Assembly: GCA_934216625.1 (NCBI GenBank)
Contig: CAKQCC010000005.1
Coordinates: 1 to 34,170, forward strand
DNA: 34,170 nucleotides
Direction: 5' to 3'
DNA from: an uncultured Lactobacillaceae bacterium
Lineage (GTDB): Bacteria > Bacillota > Bacilli > Lactobacillales > Lactobacillaceae
Shown here: in pieces, positions 19,436 to 30,220 of the stretch
Layout: each line of letters opens with the position of its first letter
Numbering within the stretch: position 1 is the first letter of the stretch
The notes under the pieces: model-generated
Database searches by the model: none
What the model was told of the DNA's origin: nothing
The model's input: only the letters and a program-made list of their open reading frames with translations
Translations under genes and position numbers: made by a program

Positions 19436-20461
19436 ATGAATCGAAAACAAGAACAAGTTACGGTTTTAGGTGCTGGCTCATGGGGCAGCATGCTGGCCAA
19501 TTTACTGTACGAAAATGGTTATCAAGTCAAAATGTGGTCGATTGATCCGAAACAAGTTAAAGAATTAAACACTAAGCACACGAACGAACGCTACATGAAG
19601 GGCTTTGTTTACCCCAAGGGCCTAGTCACTTATCACGACCTGGGCAAAGCGGTTCAAGGCGCCGATGACGTTTTTGTTGTAGTGCCCGCTCAAGCAACCC
19701 GTTCAACCGCTAAGAATTTAAATCAAGCTCTGGTTCAACAGGATTTGAAGCCGAACGTGATTGACGCCAGTAAAGGAATTGAGAAAGGTACTTACGATTT
19801 AATGTACCAAGTCTTAACTGACGAAATTGATGCCGGTCATATGAAATCGTTATCGGTCTTATCAGGACCGACTCAGGCTGAATCGGTTGCCACTAAGGAT
19901 TTAACGTTAGTAACCGTTTCCAGTCAAGATCAGCAAGCTGCTGAACATTTTCAAAAGATGCTGATGGCGCCGTTCTTCCGGGTTTACACCAATAACGACG
20001 TGGTTGGCACCGAAACCGGCGCTGCCATGAAGAACATTATCGCGATCGGCGCTGGGGCCCTTTATAGCTTAGGTTATAAAGATAACGCGACCGCCGCTTT
20101 GATGACCCGTGGCCTGGCCGAAATTGAACGGCTCGGAAAGGCGTTTGGCGCAAAGCCTTTAACCTTTACTGGTTTATCCGGTCTTGGTGACTTGATCGTG
20201 ACCGCCACCAGCAGTAATTCCAGAAACTGGCGGGCTGGCTACCAATTAGGCAAAGGCAAAGCGCCGAAAGAGATCGTTGCCAACATGGGTCAAGTGGTCG
20301 AAGGTGCCGCTACCGTTAAAGCGGCTTATGATTTAGCTAAGCAAAAGCACATTGATATGCCAATTACGACGGCCATTTATCACGTTTGGTATGATCACGC
20401 TAATATTAAAGATGAGATTAAGAAATTGATGCAACGTCCGCCACGTCCTGAATTTTATTAA
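19436..20461 (+). CDS. gpsA: Glycerol-3-phosphate dehydrogenase [NAD(P)+]
   Basis: The cytoplasmic enzyme reduces dihydroxyacetone phosphate to sn-glycerol-3-phosphate, the backbone for phospholipids and teichoic acids. The 341 residues have an N-terminal Rossmann motif LGAGSWGSMLA (11-21), SGPTQAESV, the catalytic-domain block ETGAAMKNIIAIGAGAL, and GLSGLGDLIVTATSSNSRN. The start is ATG 19436 with a strong GAGGAGGAA site. It lies between lgt and galU, an envelope-precursor grouping, with no terminator on either side. Confidence 0.97.
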   Translation: MNRKQEQVTVLGAGSWGSMLANLLYENGYQVKMWSIDPKQVKELNTKHTNERYMKGFVYPKGLVTYHDLGKAVQGADDVFVVVPAQATRSTAKNLNQALVQQDLKPNVIDASKGIEKGTYDLMYQVLTDEIDAGHMKSLSVLSGPTQAESVATKDLTLVTVSSQDQQAAEHFQKMLMAPFFRVYTNNDVVGTETGAAMKNIIAIGAGALYSLGYKDNATAALMTRGLAEIERLGKAFGAKPLTFTGLSGLGDLIVTATSSNSRNWRAGYQLGKGKAPKEIVANMGQVVEGAATVKAAYDLAKQKHIDMPITTAIYHVWYDHANIKDEIKKLMQRPPRPEFY

Positions 20462-20475
20462 CGGGAGTTTTTGAA

Positions 20476-21348
20476 ATGAAAAAGATTACGAAAGCCATTA
20501 TTCCGGCAGCTGGTTTAGGAACTCGCTTTTTGCCCGAAACTAAGGCGATGCCGAAGGAAATGTTACCGGTAATTGACACCCCAGTGATCCAGTTAATTGT
20601 TGAAGAAGCGAAGGCTTCTGGAATTAAAGACATTTTAATTGTGATTGGCAAGGGTAAACGAGCGATTGAAGATCATTTTGATGCCAATACTGAATTAGAA
20701 TTAAATTTAGAAAAGAAAAAGAAAATGCGCATGTTGCGATCGGTTCAGAAGACGAACAACATGAACATTTACTTCATTCGCCAGAGTCATCCGCGTGGCC
20801 TTGGGGATGCGGTGTATACCGGTCGCAGCTTTATCGGCAACGAGCCGTTCGTAGTGCTGCTCGGTGATGATTTAGCGGTTGATCAGGTTCCGCTAACTAA
20901 GCAGTTAATGAATTGTTACGAAAAAACCGGTTCATCTACGTTGGCCGTAATGCGCGTTCCGCATCGAGACACTTCGAAATACGGGGTTATTAACCCAACT
21001 AAACAGGTTGCGAAGGGTCTTTTTGACGTTTCGAATTTTGTGGAAAAACCGAAGCCGGAAAACGCACCCAGTAATTTGGCGATCATTGGTCGGTACGTTC
21101 TGACTCCCGAAATCTTTGGAATCTTAAAGCACACTAAGCCTGGCAAGGGTAACGAGATTCAATTAACCGACGCCATTAATACCCTGAACCAGAAACAACA
21201 CGTTTATGCTCATGAGTTTAGTGGTGACCGCTTTGATACCGGCAATAAACTCAGCTGGTTAAAGACCAACATTCAGTTTGGTTTACACCGTCCTGACATG
21301 GGCGAAGACGTGAAGAATTATATTAAAGCGTTAGCGAAGAAGCTCTAA
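20476..21348 (+). CDS. galU: UTP-glucose-1-phosphate uridylyltransferase
   Basis: The enzyme makes UDP-glucose from UTP and glucose-1-phosphate for glycolipids, teichoic acid decoration and exopolysaccharide. The 290 residues begin with the nucleotidyltransferase motif AAGLGTRFLPETKAMPKEM, with LLGDDLAVD at the metal site, FVEKPKPE, and the C-terminal GDRFDTGNKLSWLKTN. The start is ATG after CGGGAG, 14 nt downstream of gpsA. The phosphoglucomutase that supplies glucose-1-phosphate is often a few genes downstream in lactobacilli, but not in this window. Confidence 0.97.
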   Translation: MKKITKAIIPAAGLGTRFLPETKAMPKEMLPVIDTPVIQLIVEEAKASGIKDILIVIGKGKRAIEDHFDANTELELNLEKKKKMRMLRSVQKTNNMNIYFIRQSHPRGLGDAVYTGRSFIGNEPFVVLLGDDLAVDQVPLTKQLMNCYEKTGSSTLAVMRVPHRDTSKYGVINPTKQVAKGLFDVSNFVEKPKPENAPSNLAIIGRYVLTPEIFGILKHTKPGKGNEIQLTDAINTLNQKQHVYAHEFSGDRFDTGNKLSWLKTNIQFGLHRPDMGEDVKNYIKALAKKL

Positions 21349-21360
21349 GGAGTGAATTGA

Positions 21361-22287
21361 ATGAAGAAGTATGACGTCATCATTATCGGTGCCGGACCGG
21401 GTGGAATGACTAGTGCCCTGTACGCTTCACGAGCTAATTTATCGGTCTTGATGCTGGACCGTGGAATTTACGGTGGTCAGATGAATAATACGGCCGCCGT
21501 TGAAAATTACACCGGTTTTAAGTCAATTCTGGGACCAGATTTAGCAAAAGCCATGTACAAGAGTTCGGTTCATTTCGGTGCTAAATACGCTTATGGAAAC
21601 GTTCAATCGGTTGAACTCCACGGCAATGATAAGGTTGTAAAAACCGACAGTGGTGATTATGAAGCACCGGTGGTGATTATCTCGACTGGTTCCCAGAACC
21701 GAAAATTGAAAGTTCCGGGTGAAAAACAGTACGCCGGAAAAGGTGTTTCCTATTGTGCAGTTTGTGACGGAAATTTCTTCCGGAATCAGAAAGTTGCCGT
21801 CGTTGGCGGTGGTGATTCGGCCGTTTCGGAAGGAATTTATCTAGCTCAGTTAGCGTCACAAGTGATCATTATTCATCGTCGTCATCAGTTGCGGGCCGAA
21901 AAGATTCTTCAGCAGCGGGCATTTAATAACCCTAAGATTCGTTTCGTCTGGAACACTAACGTCACTAAAATTGATGGTGATTCGAAAGTCAGCGGCGTTG
22001 AAACCCTGAATAATCAGACTAATCAAAAGGGTTTCATAAAGGTTGCCGGAGTCTTCATTTACATTGGCAACGTCCCGATGACTGATCAGTTCAAGAATTT
22101 AAAGATTACTGATTCACGTGGTTGGATCAAAACCAATGACCAGATGGCAACCCGAATTCCCGGAATTTTTGCGATCGGTGACGTTCGTGAAAAACAGCTT
22201 CGTCAGATTGCAACCGCCGTTGGTGACGGCGGAATTGCTGGTCAGAACGCGTTTAATTATTTGCAGGATTTAAAAACCAAAAAGTAA
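21361..22287 (+). CDS. trxB: Thioredoxin reductase
   Basis: This FAD- and NADPH-dependent enzyme reduces thioredoxin. The 308 residues show the FAD-binding GAGPGGMTSALYASR (10-24), redox-active CAVC (C132, C135), the NADPH motif VVGGGDSAVSEG, and the second FAD motif AIGDVREKQLRQIATAVGDG. The CAVC form is common in lactobacilli. The start is ATG 21361 after AAGGAG, 12 nt from galU. It is the last gene before a hairpin terminator. Confidence 0.97.
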   Translation: MKKYDVIIIGAGPGGMTSALYASRANLSVLMLDRGIYGGQMNNTAAVENYTGFKSILGPDLAKAMYKSSVHFGAKYAYGNVQSVELHGNDKVVKTDSGDYEAPVVIISTGSQNRKLKVPGEKQYAGKGVSYCAVCDGNFFRNQKVAVVGGGDSAVSEGIYLAQLASQVIIIHRRHQLRAEKILQQRAFNNPKIRFVWNTNVTKIDGDSKVSGVETLNNQTNQKGFIKVAGVFIYIGNVPMTDQFKNLKITDSRGWIKTNDQMATRIPGIFAIGDVREKQLRQIATAVGDGGIAGQNAFNYLQDLKTKK

Positions 22288-22298
22288 CTTAATTTGGT

Positions 22299-22332
22299 AA
22301 AGTGAGGAGGCTCTGTGGCTTGCTCACTTTTT
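22299..22332 (+). terminator. Terminator after trxB
   Basis: AAAGTGAG (22299-22306) pairs with CTCACTTT (22323-22330); a further AGGC/GCTT pairing inside the loop extends the stem. T residues follow. Only 21 nt separate it from uvrB, so the uvrB promoter must overlap it or lie within trxB. Confidence 0.8.
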
Positions 22333-22353
22333 GTTAGTTAAAGGAAGATTGGC

Positions 22354-24381
22354 ATGATTCATCGCGAAACCGGGAACCGCTTTGATTTAGTTTCGAAATA
22401 CCAGCCGACTGGTGACCAGCCGCAAGCCATTCGACAATTGACCGCCGGGGTTAAAAATCACCAGAAGTCACAGATCTTGCTGGGAGCGACCGGGACCGGA
22501 AAAACGTTCACGATTGCGAACGTCATCCGCAACGTTAACAAGCCGACTCTGGTTTTATCGCACAACAAAACTTTGGCGGGTCAGCTATATAGCGCGTTTA
22601 AAAAGATGTTTCCGCATAATCCGGTGGAATACTTCGTCAGTTATTATGATTACTACCAGCCGGAAGCCTACGTTCCGTCAAGTGATACCTACATCGAAAA
22701 AGACGCGTCAATTAATGATGAGATTGATAAGCTGCGTCATGCGGCCACTACGGCTTTGCTGGAACGGAACGACGTGATTGTGGTGGCGTCAGTTTCCGCC
22801 ATCTTTGGTTTAGGCAGCCCTAAAGAATATTTTAATCACATCATTACGTTGAAAGTTGGTCAACAACTGAATCGTGATGCTCTATTAAAAAATTTGGTTT
22901 ATGATCAATTCGAACGGAATGACTTGGATTTTCAACGGGATTGCTTCCGGGTTCGCGGCGACGTTGTCGAGATCTTTCCGGCGTCCGGCAGTAAACACGC
23001 CTACCGGGTCGAATTTTTTGGTGACGAAATTGATCGGATCCGGGAAGTTGATACGTTAACCGGTGAAGTTGTCGCTAACCGAAAAAGCATCGCGATTTTT
23101 CCGGCCACGCATTTTTTGACCAGCAGTGAACGAATGAAGACCGCTTTAGCCGGAATTCACCAGGAAATGGTGCACCAGGTCGCGAAATTTCGTAAACAGG
23201 GAAAGCTGCTAGAAGCCCAGCGAATTAAGCAGCGAACGACTTATGACATTGAAATGATGCGTGAAATGGGTTACACCAACGGGATTGAAAATTATTCTCG
23301 CTACATGGACGGCCGGAAGCCCGGCGAACCGCCATACACATTGTTGGATTTCTTCCCGAAAGATTTTTTGATGGTAATTGATGAATCACACCAGACCGTT
23401 CCCCAAATTGGCGGGATGCGAAATGGTGATAAAGCTCGCAAGAAGCAGCTAATTGATTACGGTTTTCGCTTACCGAGTGCGTTGGACAACCGACCGCTTG
23501 ACATGAAAGAATTTGAACGCCATATTCACCAAGTTGTATTTATGTCAGCCACGCCGGGACCGTGGGAATTAGCCCACACTAAAAAACAGAATATTGCGCA
23601 TCAGGTGATTCGGCCTACCGGTCTACTAGATCCCAGGATTGACGTTCGGCCGAGTTTGGGTCAAATGGATGACTTAGTCGGTGAAATTAATTTGCGAGTG
23701 AAGCACCACGAACGGGTCTTCGTGACCACGCTGACCAAGAAAATGGCCGAAGATTTAACCGACTATTTTAAGGATTTAGGCATTAAAGTTCGGTATTTAC
23801 ATAGTGGAATTAAGACCCTGGAACGGACTAAGATCCTGCATGATTTACGGGAAGGTAAATTTGACGTTCTAGTCGGAATTAACTTACTGCGGGAAGGCAT
23901 TGACGTTCCAGAAGTCTCGCTAGTGGCCATTTTGGATGCTGATAAGGAAGGCTTCCTGCGCAATACCCGTTCGCTAATCCAGACGATCGGCCGGGCTTCC
24001 CGGAATAAGCATGGTGAAGTGATCATGTACGCCGACATCATTACCGACTCGATTAAGCAGGCAATTGATGAAACCGCCCGTCGCCGCTCAATTCAGATTC
24101 GGTACAACCTCAAGCACCACATTACTCCGAAGACGATTCAAAAACCGATTGCGCCGTTAATCGTTCCCGAGAAAGGCCGCAAGAAGCACGCTAAGCAAGC
24201 GTATAACGACCGCACCGTGATTAATGATTTCGCTAAGATGGCGGCGGCGGACCAAAAGAGTATCATCAATAATTTAAGGCAGGAAATGCAAGCTTCTTCG
24301 AAACGACTTGATTTTGAACACGCGGCCGATTTACGTGATACGATTATTGAGCTGCAAGGTAAAAAGAAACGTCGAAAATAA
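22354..24381 (+). CDS. uvrB: Excinuclease ABC subunit B
   Basis: UvrB is the damage-verification helicase of nucleotide excision repair. The 675 residues have Walker A GATGTGKT (44-51), the beta-hairpin region [38 protein letters not shown], helicase motifs [19 protein letters not shown] and QTIGRASRN, and a C-terminal UVR domain (about 638-670) that contacts UvrC. The start is ATG 22354 with AAAGGAAG upstream. No LexA-like box was found in the preceding 150 bases. It is followed by uvrA after 15 nt. Confidence 0.98.
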   Translation: MIHRETGNRFDLVSKYQPTGDQPQAIRQLTAGVKNHQKSQILLGATGTGKTFTIANVIRNVNKPTLVLSHNKTLAGQLYSAFKKMFPHNPVEYFVSYYDYYQPEAYVPSSDTYIEKDASINDEIDKLRHAATTALLERNDVIVVASVSAIFGLGSPKEYFNHIITLKVGQQLNRDALLKNLVYDQFERNDLDFQRDCFRVRGDVVEIFPASGSKHAYRVEFFGDEIDRIREVDTLTGEVVANRKSIAIFPATHFLTSSERMKTALAGIHQEMVHQVAKFRKQGKLLEAQRIKQRTTYDIEMMREMGYTNGIENYSRYMDGRKPGEPPYTLLDFFPKDFLMVIDESHQTVPQIGGMRNGDKARKKQLIDYGFRLPSALDNRPLDMKEFERHIHQVVFMSATPGPWELAHTKKQNIAHQVIRPTGLLDPRIDVRPSLGQMDDLVGEINLRVKHHERVFVTTLTKKMAEDLTDYFKDLGIKVRYLHSGIKTLERTKILHDLREGKFDVLVGINLLREGIDVPEVSLVAILDADKEGFLRNTRSLIQTIGRASRNKHGEVIMYADIITDSIKQAIDETARRRSIQIRYNLKHHITPKTIQKPIAPLIVPEKGRKKHAKQAYNDRTVINDFAKMAAADQKSIINNLRQEMQASSKRLDFEHAADLRDTIIELQGKKKRRK

Positions 24382-24396
24382 TTCGGGGATGTTAAG

Positions 24397-27273
24397 TTGA
24401 AGCAAAACGATAAAATTGTGATTCGTGGCGCTCGTGAACATAATTTAAAAAACATTAACGTGGTAATTCCGAAAAATAAATTAACCGTGATGACGGGACT
24501 TTCTGGTTCCGGGAAAAGCTCGCTGGCTTTTGATACCCTTTATGCTGAAGGCCAACGTCGGTACGTTGAAAGCTTGTCTTCGTACGCTCGGCAGTTCTTG
24601 GGCCAGATGAACAAACCAGATGTCGATTCGATTACCGGCTTGAGTCCCGCCATTTCAATTAATCAAAAGACCACTTCTCACAATCCACGCTCAACCGTTG
24701 GTACCGTGACCGAGATTAACGACTATTATCGCTTGCTTTGGGCCCGAGTCGGCACTCCGGTTTGCCCTAACGACGGAACTAAAATTACTCGTGAATCGAT
24801 TGACACCATGATTGCCCGGATTATGAAGCTACCGAACGACACCAAGATGCAAATCTTGGCACCGGTGGTTCGTCATCAGCGCGGTAAGTTAAAGGGAGTC
24901 CTCAAACAAGTTCAGCGAAAGGGCTTTGTCCGGGTTCAAATCGATGGCAAAACTAAAGAAATCGGTGACCAAATTAATTTGAACCCGCGAAAATACCACG
25001 ATTTGAGTGTCGTGGTCGACCGGATCATCATCCGGCCCGGAATTAACGCCCGGTTAGCTGATTCGTTAGAATCCACTTTAAAATTGAGTCGTGGATACGC
25101 AATTGCTGATTTCTTGGGTCAGCGAAAACCGATGATTTTTTCTGAACATTATTCTTGCCCGATTTGTGGCTTTTCGGTCGGCAAATTAGAACCCCGGTTG
25201 TTTTCGTTTAATTCACCGTTAGGAGCGTGCCCCGATTGCAGCGGGTTAGGGATTAAACTTGAAGTTGACCGGGATTTAGTGATTCCGGATCGCAATCGAA
25301 CGTTAGCTGAAGGTGCTTTAGCGCCGTGGAACCCGATTAGTTCTCGCTTCTATCCGGAGATGTTAAAGCAAGCGTGCCAGCATTTCGGTATCAAAATGAA
25401 CGTTCCCTATCGGAAATTACCGTTGAAACAGCGCCGACTTTTACTTTACGGATCAAAGGGCCGCGAGTTTCATTTTCACTTTAAGAGTCGGTTCGGTCAC
25501 GTTCGTGATAAAAACATGCCGTTTGAAGGGGTCATGAACAATATTCGACGGCGTTATCGCCGAACCAACAGTGATTTTACCCGGAAAGTGATGCGAAAAT
25601 ACATGACGGAATTGACGTGTCAGACTTGCCACGGTTACCGTTTGAATCGGCAGGCTTTAAGCGTCAAAATTAATGGTTTGCACATCGGTCAGGTCGCCAA
25701 TTTGAACGTCAGCCGTGAACTCAAATTCTTTAAAAAGCTGCATTTTGATGCTGAACAAAAGGCGATTGCTCAGCCGATTTTAAAGGAAATTATCGACCGG
25801 TTGACGTTTTTGCAAAACGTTGGCCTGGGTTATTTAACGTTGTCTCGTTCCGCCACGACGCTATCCGGTGGCGAATCGCAGCGAATTCGTCTGGCAACCC
25901 AGATCGGTTCGAATCTGTCGGGAGTGCTTTACGTTTTGGACGAACCTTCGATCGGCCTGCACATGCGTGATAACGCCAAGTTAATCCGGTCACTGAAGGC
26001 GATGCGCGACCTCGGTAATACTTTGGTCGTGGTCGAGCATGATAAGAGTACCATGCTGGCGGCTGATTACATTGTTGACATCGGTCCCGGCGCTGGTGCG
26101 AACGGTGGCCGTTTGATGGCCGAAGGGACCCCGAAGCAGGTGATGCGGAATCCAAAATCAATTACTGGTCAATATCTGTCCGGGAAAAAGTTTATTCCGG
26201 TTCCGTTAAAACGCCGAAAGGGTAACGGTAAAAAGATTACCATTACCGGTTGCCGAGAGAATAACCTTAAAAATCTGACGGTTAGTTTTCCGCTGGGTAA
26301 ATTTATCGTGGTGACCGGGGTTTCCGGTTCCGGGAAATCAACGTTAATTGACCAGACTCTGGAACGGGCACTAGCCCAGAAATTAAACCACAGTTCTAAG
26401 AAACCGGGCCGTTACCGTTCAATTCGGGGTTATCGAAATATTGACAAAATCGTCAACATTGACCAAAGCCCGATTGGTCGGACGCCCCGCAGTAATCCGG
26501 CTACGTACACGGGAGTCTTTGACGACATCCGTGGTTTGTTCGCAAAAACCAACGAAGCTAAGATCCGCGGTTATCAGAAGGGTCGCTTTAGTTTTAACGT
26601 GAAGGGCGGCCGTTGCGAAGCTTGCCACGGGAACGGAATCTTGAAAATCGACATGGATTTCTTGCCGCCGGTCTACGTACCGTGTGAGGTCTGCCACGGC
26701 ACCCGTTACAACGCCGAAACCTTGGAAGTTGAGTACAAAGGTAAAAACATCGCTCAGGTCTTGGACATGACCGTTGACCAAGCTCTAAAATTCTTCCACG
26801 CCATTCCGAAAATCACCCGGAAATTACAGACGATTGCGGACGTTGGTTTAGGTTACGTCAAGCTGGGGCAGTCAGCCACCACTTTGTCGGGTGGTGAAGC
26901 CCAGCGAATGAAGTTGGCGGCTGAACTGTACAAGCGCTCCAGCGGTAACAACTTGTACATTTTGGATGAGCCGACGATCGGCTTGCACATGGACGACATT
27001 AAACGTTTACTGGAAGTTTTGCACCGGCTGGTTGACCAGGGCAACACCGTTTTGATTATCGAACATAACATGGATGTCATTAAGACCGCTGACTACCTGA
27101 TTGATTTGGGCCCTGACGGCGGTGACGGTGGTGGTACCATCGTGACTAAAGGGACTCCGGAACATGTGGCTAACGTTAAACGTAGCTACACTGGTCAATA
27201 TTTGAAGCCGGTCCTAAAAACTGACAAGCGCCGGACTAAGTTAGCAATGAAGAAGAAACGGCAACGAAAGTGA
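24397..27273 (+). CDS. uvrA: Excinuclease ABC subunit A
   Basis: UvrA is the dimeric DNA-damage sensor that loads UvrB. The 958 residues contain two ABC ATPase modules: Walker [10 protein letters not shown] (34-42) and later [10 protein letters not shown], two signatures ([12 protein letters not shown] and [12 protein letters not shown]), and Walker B DEPSIGLH and DEPTIGLH. Zinc-binding cysteine pairs are visible in SCPICGF...CPDCSG and CEACHG...CEVCHG. The start is TTG 24397, about 8 nt after GGGGA; no upstream ATG in frame has a ribosome site. It forms an operon with uvrB and is followed closely by rapZ. Confidence 0.98.
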   Translation: MKQNDKIVIRGAREHNLKNINVVIPKNKLTVMTGLSGSGKSSLAFDTLYAEGQRRYVESLSSYARQFLGQMNKPDVDSITGLSPAISINQKTTSHNPRSTVGTVTEINDYYRLLWARVGTPVCPNDGTKITRESIDTMIARIMKLPNDTKMQILAPVVRHQRGKLKGVLKQVQRKGFVRVQIDGKTKEIGDQINLNPRKYHDLSVVVDRIIIRPGINARLADSLESTLKLSRGYAIADFLGQRKPMIFSEHYSCPICGFSVGKLEPRLFSFNSPLGACPDCSGLGIKLEVDRDLVIPDRNRTLAEGALAPWNPISSRFYPEMLKQACQHFGIKMNVPYRKLPLKQRRLLLYGSKGREFHFHFKSRFGHVRDKNMPFEGVMNNIRRRYRRTNSDFTRKVMRKYMTELTCQTCHGYRLNRQALSVKINGLHIGQVANLNVSRELKFFKKLHFDAEQKAIAQPILKEIIDRLTFLQNVGLGYLTLSRSATTLSGGESQRIRLATQIGSNLSGVLYVLDEPSIGLHMRDNAKLIRSLKAMRDLGNTLVVVEHDKSTMLAADYIVDIGPGAGANGGRLMAEGTPKQVMRNPKSITGQYLSGKKFIPVPLKRRKGNGKKITITGCRENNLKNLTVSFPLGKFIVVTGVSGSGKSTLIDQTLERALAQKLNHSSKKPGRYRSIRGYRNIDKIVNIDQSPIGRTPRSNPATYTGVFDDIRGLFAKTNEAKIRGYQKGRFSFNVKGGRCEACHGNGILKIDMDFLPPVYVPCEVCHGTRYNAETLEVEYKGKNIAQVLDMTVDQALKFFHAIPKITRKLQTIADVGLGYVKLGQSATTLSGGEAQRMKLAAELYKRSSGNNLYILDEPTIGLHMDDIKRLLEVLHRLVDQGNTVLIIEHNMDVIKTADYLIDLGPDGGDGGGTIVTKGTPEHVANVKRSYTGQYLKPVLKTDKRRTKLAMKKKRQRK

Positions 27274-27281
27274 TTTAATTT

Positions 27282-28151
27282 ATGAAAAAACACCAAAAAT
27301 TAATCATCGTTACGGGGTTAAGTGGCGCCGGTCTGACTACGGCGTTAGGAGAATTTAACCGACTGGGTTATTTTTGTGCTGATCACTTGCCGCAACGGCC
27401 TTCCGCATTGATTGAATCGGTTCGGCACGATCGCCAACTTCATCGAGCGGCGTTGGTTGTTCGACCCCGCTCGTTGGTTACGGTCCGCAATTTAGTTCCG
27501 GAACTCCGGCGTTTAATTCACGCTAGCGTAGTTCGGGTGATTTTTATGGAGGCTTCCACTTCGCAACTGGTGGCCCGGTTTAAAGAACACCGTCGATTTC
27601 AGCCACTGGCACCTGATCGCCAGGTCACGTTCGGAATTAAAAAAGAACGGCAATTATTGCGGCCGGTTCAAAAACTTGCTACGGTTTATTTAAATACGAC
27701 TCATTTGGCTCCCGCGGCGTTGCGACGAATTATTAAAAACAATTTTGCAATTCGGTCCCAGCCGCGTTTTCACGTTGACGTGATGTCGTTTGGCTTTAAG
27801 TACGGGATGCCGCTCGACGCCGACCTGATGTTTGACGTTCGGTTCCTGCCGAACCCGTTTTACGTTCCGAGTTTGAAACACCAAACGGGTTTGGACCGTT
27901 CCGTTTATCATTACGTGATGAAGCAGCCGGTTACACAAAAATTTTGTCGCAAGTTAATTGATTTGCTTGAATTTTCGATTCCCGGCTACGTTAAGGAAGG
28001 AAAGCCAGCACTGACAATTGCGATCGGTTGCACGGGTGGCCAGCATCGTTCGGTGACCGTGGCACGAAAGGTTGCCCAGGTGCTAAGCCAGAAGTATCCG
28101 GTTAATTTGTCACACCGTGACGTTGACAAAAGTAAGGGTGATTATCAATGA
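27282..28151 (+). CDS. rapZ: RapZ/YvcJ-family protein with degenerate P-loop
   Basis: The family consists of P-loop nucleotide-binding proteins with a C-terminal RNA/GlmS-regulating domain in E. coli and an ill-defined competence-related role in Bacillus. The 289 residues keep the C-terminal hallmarks VMSFGFKYG, FDVRFLPNPFYVPS and IAIGCTGGQHRSVTVA. The N-terminal Walker A, normally GxSGAGKT, reads GLSGAGLT (12-19) with Leu18 (codon CTG) in place of the lysine. The usual LFLDA Walker B strand reads VIFMEA, and CVDNLPP reads CADHLPQ. The nucleotide site therefore looks lost or altered, although the frame is intact and the gene sits in its usual place 8 nt after uvrA. It overlaps yvcK by 4 nt. 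Confidence 0.93.
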   Translation: MKKHQKLIIVTGLSGAGLTTALGEFNRLGYFCADHLPQRPSALIESVRHDRQLHRAALVVRPRSLVTVRNLVPELRRLIHASVVRVIFMEASTSQLVARFKEHRRFQPLAPDRQVTFGIKKERQLLRPVQKLATVYLNTTHLAPAALRRIIKNNFAIRSQPRFHVDVMSFGFKYGMPLDADLMFDVRFLPNPFYVPSLKHQTGLDRSVYHYVMKQPVTQKFCRKLIDLLEFSIPGYVKEGKPALTIAIGCTGGQHRSVTVARKVAQVLSQKYPVNLSHRDVDKSKGDYQ

Positions 28152-29116
28152 ATAAACCAAAGGTAGTTGTAATCGGCGGAGGGACCGGAATTCCCTCAAT
28201 TTTAAAATATTTAAAGAACGAACCGATTGATTTATCAGCCGTCGTGACGGTTGCTGATGACGGTGGTTCAACCGGAATTTTACGGCACGCGTTGGGTACG
28301 GTACCGGCGGGTGATCTGCGCAACGTTTTAAGCGCAATGTCCACGTTACCAGCGGATGATCTTAAATTATTTGAGTACCGTTTCGAAGATAATGATAAAT
28401 TCTTGGCTCACCACACCGTCGGCAATTTGTTGCTGGCGGCCGCTAGTGAGATGAAAGGTAACATTAACGCTGCCGTTCAAGCTCTGGCGGCGATGATGAA
28501 AATAAAGGGCCACGTTTATCCAGCTGCGAACCGGGCTTTGAACATTAGTGCTAAATTCACTGATGGGACGGTCCTTCAGGGTGAGTCTGAGATCACGGCT
28601 GCCCACAAGTCAATCGCAAAACTGTGGACCAGCGACGCCCGTGGTAACGAACCGCGAGCCCTACCACAAGCCGTGAAGGCGATTCAGCAGGCCGACCAAA
28701 TTGTTCTGGGTCCCGGTAGCTTGTACACCAGTGTCATGCCGAATTTAGTGATTCCGGCGATTGGTAAAGCGGTAGTTCAATCGAAAGCCCCGGTGGTTTA
28801 CGTCTGCAACGCGTTAATGCAAAAAGGCGAAACGGCCGGCTATACCGATGCAGATCACGTCGAAGCTTTAAACCGAAACGTTGGCAATCAATTTGTGAAT
28901 TACGCGTTGGTCAACAATCAGCCAATTCCGAAAGGTGCGGTTGACTTTCGTCGCTATCAAGAGTATTCGAAGCAGGTACCGACCGATCCGGACGGGATGC
29001 GAAAGCAAAATTGTCAGCCAATTTACCGCCACTTCTTGGTCTTGAAAAACCAAAACGCCGTTTGCAGTGGCAAGATGATCGCTCGGGAATTGATGAAGCT
29101 CTTAAAAGATAATTAA
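28148..29116 (+). CDS. yvcK: YvcK/GlmR family gluconeogenesis and cell-wall regulator
   Basis: The 322-residue CofD-like Rossmann protein binds UDP-sugars in the Bacillus homologue and supports GlmS activity and peptidoglycan precursor supply, especially on gluconeogenic carbon. Family motifs are [18 protein letters not shown] (N-terminus), [33 protein letters not shown] and [18 protein letters not shown]. It is coupled to rapZ by an ATGA overlap and followed by whiA, the conserved rapZ-yvcK-whiA trio. Confidence 0.95.
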   Translation: MNKPKVVVIGGGTGIPSILKYLKNEPIDLSAVVTVADDGGSTGILRHALGTVPAGDLRNVLSAMSTLPADDLKLFEYRFEDNDKFLAHHTVGNLLLAAASEMKGNINAAVQALAAMMKIKGHVYPAANRALNISAKFTDGTVLQGESEITAAHKSIAKLWTSDARGNEPRALPQAVKAIQQADQIVLGPGSLYTSVMPNLVIPAIGKAVVQSKAPVVYVCNALMQKGETAGYTDADHVEALNRNVGNQFVNYALVNNQPIPKGAVDFRRYQEYSKQVPTDPDGMRKQNCQPIYRHFLVLKNQNAVCSGKMIARELMKLLKDN

Positions 29117-29130
29117 GTGAGGAATTAGAT

Positions 29131-30072
29131 TTGTCTTACGCCAGTGAAGTTAAAAATGAATTGACGAATTTGACGGTTCATCGCAGCAACGCGAAAGCCG
29201 AATTGATGGCGTTGATCCGGATGAACGGTTCGTTGTCGTTGTGGAATCATCACTTAATCTTGGATGTTCAGACCGAAAATCCGGCGATTGCCAAGCGGAT
29301 TTATTCGTTGATGAGCGAATTTTATCACGTTCGGGGGAAATTGATCGTCCGGAAGCGGATGAAACTTGAGAAAAATAATCTTTACGTTGTCCAGATTACC
29401 GATCACGCCCAACCAATCTTGGCTGATCTCGGAATTTGGGGTTCCCACGGTTTGAGTGAGAAAATCCCGCGTTCAATCTTGAATCATGATTCTCAACGGC
29501 GCTCTTACTTACGGGGCGCTTTTCTGGCCAGCGGCTCTGTGAATAACCCAAAAACTTCGCGCTACCATTTAGAAATTTATTCATTGTATAAAGCTCACAA
29601 CGATTTAGTTGCCAAATTGATGAATCATTATCATTTGAACGCTAAGACCACTAGCCGACGCAGCGGTTACATTACTTATCTAAAGGAAGCCGAAAAGATT
29701 GCGGACTTCTTGCAGCTGATCGGCGCCACCAATTCAATGCTGAAGTTCGAGGACATTCGGATCGTCCGTGACATGAGTAATTCCGTTAATCGACTGGTTA
29801 ATTGCGAAAACGCCAACATGAACAAAACGGCGGATGCGGCGACCCGGCAAGTCGCGAATATTCAATTAATTAGTCGAACGGTTGGCTTGAAACAGTTACC
29901 GAATAAATTACGATCGGTGGCGATGGCCCGGTTAAAACACCAAGAAGTTAGTTTGAAGAAACTGGGTCAATTGATTCAAGGCGGTCCCATTTCTAAGTCG
30001 GGGATTAACCACCGTTTACGCAAGATTAATCAATACGCTAAGAATTTGAGAGAAAACGTAAAAAAGGCTTAA
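29131..30072 (+). CDS. whiA: WhiA, sporulation-type DNA-binding cell-division regulator
   Basis: WhiA has an N-terminal LAGLIDADG homing-endonuclease-like fold without nuclease function and a C-terminal helix-turn-helix. In non-sporulating Firmicutes it affects division and chromosome segregation. The 313 residues start [13 protein letters not shown] and contain [19 protein letters not shown] and the C-terminal [20 protein letters not shown] helix region. The start is TTG 29131, 8 nt after GTGAGGA, 14 nt behind yvcK. A terminator follows. Confidence 0.96.
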   Translation: MSYASEVKNELTNLTVHRSNAKAELMALIRMNGSLSLWNHHLILDVQTENPAIAKRIYSLMSEFYHVRGKLIVRKRMKLEKNNLYVVQITDHAQPILADLGIWGSHGLSEKIPRSILNHDSQRRSYLRGAFLASGSVNNPKTSRYHLEIYSLYKAHNDLVAKLMNHYHLNAKTTSRRSGYITYLKEAEKIADFLQLIGATNSMLKFEDIRIVRDMSNSVNRLVNCENANMNKTADAATRQVANIQLISRTVGLKQLPNKLRSVAMARLKHQEVSLKKLGQLIQGGPISKSGINHRLRKINQYAKNLRENVKKA

Positions 30073-30079
30073 ATAATGA

Positions 30080-30114
30080 AAAGCCAGCTGGATTCAAAAA
30101 TCCAACTGGCCTTT
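30080..30114 (+). terminator. Terminator after whiA
   Basis: A long hairpin (left arm 30080-30094, right arm 30101-30114, core CCAG-TGGATT pairing with two mismatches) is followed by a short T run and ends the uvrB-whiA block. Confidence 0.75.
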
Positions 30115-30162
30115 GTTATCATAATGTTTTGAAGTTATATCATATTAAAATTAAGTAAAAAT

Positions 30163-30197
30163 AAAACAGGTGACCTAGTTAAAATCACCTGTTTTTT
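30163..30197 (-). terminator. clpP terminator (probably bidirectional)
   Basis: A perfect 11-bp stem, AAAACAGGTGA (30163-30173) with its complement at 30185-30195, is followed by T on the plus strand and by a U-rich tail on the minus strand. It lies just past the clpP stop. Confidence 0.88.
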
Positions 30198-30220
30198 AAT
30201 TGATTTAATGATTAGTTTCT

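Noticed and set aside
22301..22336. Short leader-peptide frame (GTG ... MRRLCGLLTFC) upstream of uvrB
   Set aside because: No ribosome binding site precedes it, and the bases are better explained as the trxB terminator stem-loop.
22190..22353. LexA/SOS box upstream of uvrB
   Set aside because: Fragments such as GAACGCGTT look similar, but no GAAC-N4-GTTC arrangement is present.
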